NCBI RefSeq assembly: GCF_029714365.1
Contig: NZ_CP121659.1
Coordinates: 1,488,001-1,552,000, forward strand
DNA length: 64,000 bases
Direction: 5' to 3'
From: Sinorhizobium terangae
Lineage (GTDB): Bacteria; Pseudomonadota; Alphaproteobacteria; Rhizobiales; Rhizobiaceae
A program made the position numbers and the translations under genes. Shown here piece after piece: positions 61,978-64,000 of the stretch. Position 1 is the first letter of the stretch. The number at the start of each line of letters is the position of its first letter. Below the pieces are notes generated by a model that searched no databases, had not been told where the DNA came from, and worked only from the letters and a program-made list of their open reading frames with translations.

Positions 61978-63594
61978 TCATTCCTTCAGTACGCCGCCTG
62001 CGGCGATGATCGCTTCCGGGGTATCGAGGTCGAGACGCGCCGCCTCGCCGAGCTCGACGTCGATGACCGGGAGCCCGCACCGTTCGACGATATGCCGTGC
62101 TCCGACATCGCCGACGAGCTGCCTGACCGCTGAGAAAGTCTCTCGCGGCAGAATGACGGGATTGCCGCGCTGACCTTCCGAGACTGCGCGCACGACCGCT
62201 TGGCGGCCCTCGTTGTCGAAGACCTCGATCATCTTGCGCAGGTGGTCGCCAGTAACGCTCGGCATGTCCGCCAGCATCACGAGCACGCCGCCTGCCTCTG
62301 GCCCGAGCGCGGATACACCTGCCACGAGCGACGATGCCATGCCGGCCGCATGGTCCGGATTGGAGACAAGCGTTACAGGCAGGCCGGCGAGCGAGGCGCG
62401 AATATCACTTTCGCGGTGTCCGGTTACCACCACCACATTCCCGGCATCGGCGGCAAGTGCCGTTTCGACCGTACGCCGCACCAAAGGAACGCCGTCAAAC
62501 TCGGCCAAGAGCTTGTGACCGCCGCTCGCACCCATCCTGCTTGCACGCCCCGCAGCCAGAACGACGATCCGCGCCGGACCTCGCGGTGGACTGGTGGTTT
62601 GCTCCCGCGGTTGCGGCCGCGTTGGGATTTCGGTTAGCAGGCCGCCGACACCGAGGCCGGTTATGTCTTCGGAATTCGGCCATTCGCCGGCAAGCAGGCG
62701 GTCGAGAATCCAGTCGAACCCGTTCTCTTTGGGGCTGCGTGCGCAACCCGGTGCGCCAACGACAGGAAGTTTGGTAATTCTACCCAGGACCAGAAGATTG
62801 CCAGGATCGACTGGCATTCCGACATGTTCGACAACTCCGCCGGCGCGCCGGATTGCCGCCGGAATCACGTCGTCCGGATCGGCGACGGCGGAAGCGCCGA
62901 AGATGACGATCAGGTCATGGTCCGGCTCGAGATCGGCGATGGCAGCGGCAACGGCGCCTTCCGTATGCGCCACGCGGCGTTCCGTGACGAGGTGGCTTCC
63001 AGAGCGCAAAAGTCGGGCAGCGAGAACCGTATGGGTCTTGTCCATGACCTGCGGCTTTAGCGATGGCAACTCGGTTGCGATCAGCGCCGTGCGATGCGGC
63101 ACGAAGGGTTTCACCTCAAAGGCTGCCTCCGCCCGCAGCATATTCTCCGCCTGCTCGACGAACCGCTCCGGTACTGCCAGCGGAATGATCTTGATCGTCG
63201 CCACCATATCGCCCGTTGCGACCGCCGTGTGATCGGCGAGGCAGGCGAGCGTGATCGCCGGATCGATCCGATTCAGGCGGTCGACGATGGCGCGATTTGC
63301 GACGAAAAGACCCGAGACGGTGGAGTAGACATTCACACGACCGGTCGCTGCCGGTGAGAAACGCAGGTGGTCGGGCGCAATCGCCGCGGCGATGCGTGCG
63401 GCCGCCTCGTTTTCGAGCAGGTCATCCGCATCGAGCCGGGCAACGACGACCTCTTCGACGTTGGCTTCAGCAAGCGTTGCGATGTCCGTTCGGCTTAGCC
63501 GGTGACCTTTCGGCAACCGCTGCGCCTCGGTTTTCACTGCGTGCCCAAGAACAGCGCCTTCGGCATCGGCGAGCTTTACGGGACCGAACTTCAT
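61978..63594 (-). CDS. Molybdopterin-binding / MocA-type nucleotidyltransferase fusion
   Basis: The 538-residue fusion has residues 1 to about 340 resembling the molybdopterin-binding fold (MoeA/MogA type, e.g. DLIVIFGASAVADPDDVIP) and about 345-538 an NTP-transferase domain with LAAGRASRMGASGGHKLLAE, VVTGHRESD and VMLADMPSVT. It should add CMP (MCD-type) to the molybdenum cofactor used by xanthine dehydrogenase-type enzymes. It overlaps the XdhC-like gene by ATGA and precedes the TfoX-like gene. Confidence 0.9.
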   Translation of the reverse strand: MKFGPVKLADAEGAVLGHAVKTEAQRLPKGHRLSRTDIATLAEANVEEVVVARLDADDLLENEAAARIAAAIAPDHLRFSPAATGRVNVYSTVSGLFVANRAIVDRLNRIDPAITLACLADHTAVATGDMVATIKIIPLAVPERFVEQAENMLRAEAAFEVKPFVPHRTALIATELPSLKPQVMDKTHTVLAARLLRSGSHLVTERRVAHTEGAVAAAIADLEPDHDLIVIFGASAVADPDDVIPAAIRRAGGVVEHVGMPVDPGNLLVLGRITKLPVVGAPGCARSPKENGFDWILDRLLAGEWPNSEDITGLGVGGLLTEIPTRPQPREQTTSPPRGPARIVVLAAGRASRMGASGGHKLLAEFDGVPLVRRTVETALAADAGNVVVVTGHRESDIRASLAGLPVTLVSNPDHAAGMASSLVAGVSALGPEAGGVLVMLADMPSVTGDHLRKMIEVFDNEGRQAVVRAVSEGQRGNPVILPRETFSAVRQLVGDVGARHIVERCGLPVIDVELGEAARLDLDTPEAIIAAGGVLKE

Positions 63595-64000
63595 CTTGCA
63601 CCTCCCACCTGGCCGGTAGGATCACGGCGGCGCATGGCTTCGATGATCTCGGCAAGGACGGCGACAGCGATTTCGGAGGGGCTCGCCGCGCCGATGTCGA
63701 GGCCGATCGGGGCTTTGATCCGGCCAATGGCGTCCTGAGGCACGCCTGCTTGTCCCAATCTTTCGACGCGTGCCGCATGGGTCTTGCGGCTGCCGAGCGC
63801 GCCCACGTAAAAGCATCCCGCTTCCAGTGCCGTCCGGATCGGGTAGTCGTCGATCTTCGGATCATGCGTGAGCGCGGCGAGTGCCGTGTAGCGGTCAAGC
63901 GGCCTCGATGGCAGAACGTCTTCCGGCCATTCCGCCAGGAGTTCGACAGCACTGAACCGCTCCGCTGTCGCGAACGCTGTGCGCGGATCTATGATCGTCA
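63591..64000 (-). CDS. XdhC-family Moco insertion protein, 5' end beyond the window
   Basis: The visible 136 residues include DPRTAFATAERF, LTHDPKIDDYPIRTAL, FYVGALGSRKTHAARVERL and APIGLDIGAASPSEIAVAVL, the XdhC C-terminal Rossmann part. The gene runs off the right edge. Its TGA overlaps the ATG of the MocA-like fusion, so both are co-translated in molybdenum-cofactor maturation for a xanthine/aldehyde-dehydrogenase-type enzyme. Confidence 0.92.
   Translation of the reverse strand, partial: TIIDPRTAFATAERFSAVELLAEWPEDVLPSRPLDRYTALAALTHDPKIDDYPIRTALEAGCFYVGALGSRKTHAARVERLGQAGVPQDAIGRIKAPIGLDIGAASPSEIAVAVLAEIIEAMRRRDPTGQVGGAR

Noticed and set aside
1..64000. CRISPR array or Cas genes linked to the Tn7-like module
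   Set aside because: No regularly spaced repeats and no Cas-like protein were seen; the TniQ is of the long, DNA-site-recognising kind.

Overview
The window looks like chromosomal DNA of a rhizobial alphaproteobacterium of the Sinorhizobium/Ensifer type. This rests on the gcvT-gcvH-gcvP cluster behind a tandem glycine riboswitch, the desulfurase-sufBCDS-sufT-sufA cluster, tyrS/anmK, the rhizobial style of intergenic palindromic repeats and the high-GC codon use. The genus is inferred from gene content and protein style; no search was run.

The left half (1 to about 31,000) is an accessory region, and most of its genes are on the minus strand. From left to right it holds: an edge-cut HEPN-type protein; a three-gene operon of a TnsA-fold protein without catalytic Glu and Lys, a soluble FtsH-like AAA+ zinc protease and a 102-residue protein; a frameshifted acetyltransferase; a giant DUF4011/helicase/Vsr/DUF3320 protein of the anti-phage type; a phospholipase-D-like protein; a broken polysaccharide lyase; a ProQ/FinO protein; a secreted DUF4157 protein; toxin-antitoxin-like genes and wrecks; a translationally coupled pair of a small Cys-repeat peptide and a ferritin-like di-iron protein; an orphan PIN toxin; and at 22.8-29.9 kb a Tn7-like transposition module (tnsA, tnsB, tnsC, tniQ). 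Two short proteins just upstream of tnsA look like free-standing copies of the DNA-binding domain that precedes the DDE domain of the same TnsB. The accessory region ends near a tRNA-Ala(CGC) gene at 31,033-31,108.

The right half (31-64 kb) is ordinary core genome. It contains two tiny related lipoproteins, an exported alpha/beta hydrolase, copper genes (PCu(A)C chaperone and a DUF2946-type protein), the glycine cleavage operon, the SUF Fe-S assembly operon, an alpha/beta hydrolase, an IS630-family element inserted exactly at the stop codon of a diguanylate cyclase gene, anmK, tyrS, a large AsmA-like protein, bcp, a DUF455 protein, an M23 peptidase, an RhlE-type helicase, a NUDIX hydrolase, a TfoX-like protein and a molybdenum-cofactor pair (MocA-like fusion and XdhC-like) running off the right edge.

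The best candidates for something undescribed are (i) the stand-alone TnsB DNA-binding-domain paralogues in the Tn7-like operon, (ii) the Cys-repeat peptide with its di-iron partner, and (iii) the pseudo-TnsA / FtsH-like protease / small protein operon. No CRISPR array was seen. Several accessory genes carry frameshifts while the core genes are intact, which suggests decay in the island.
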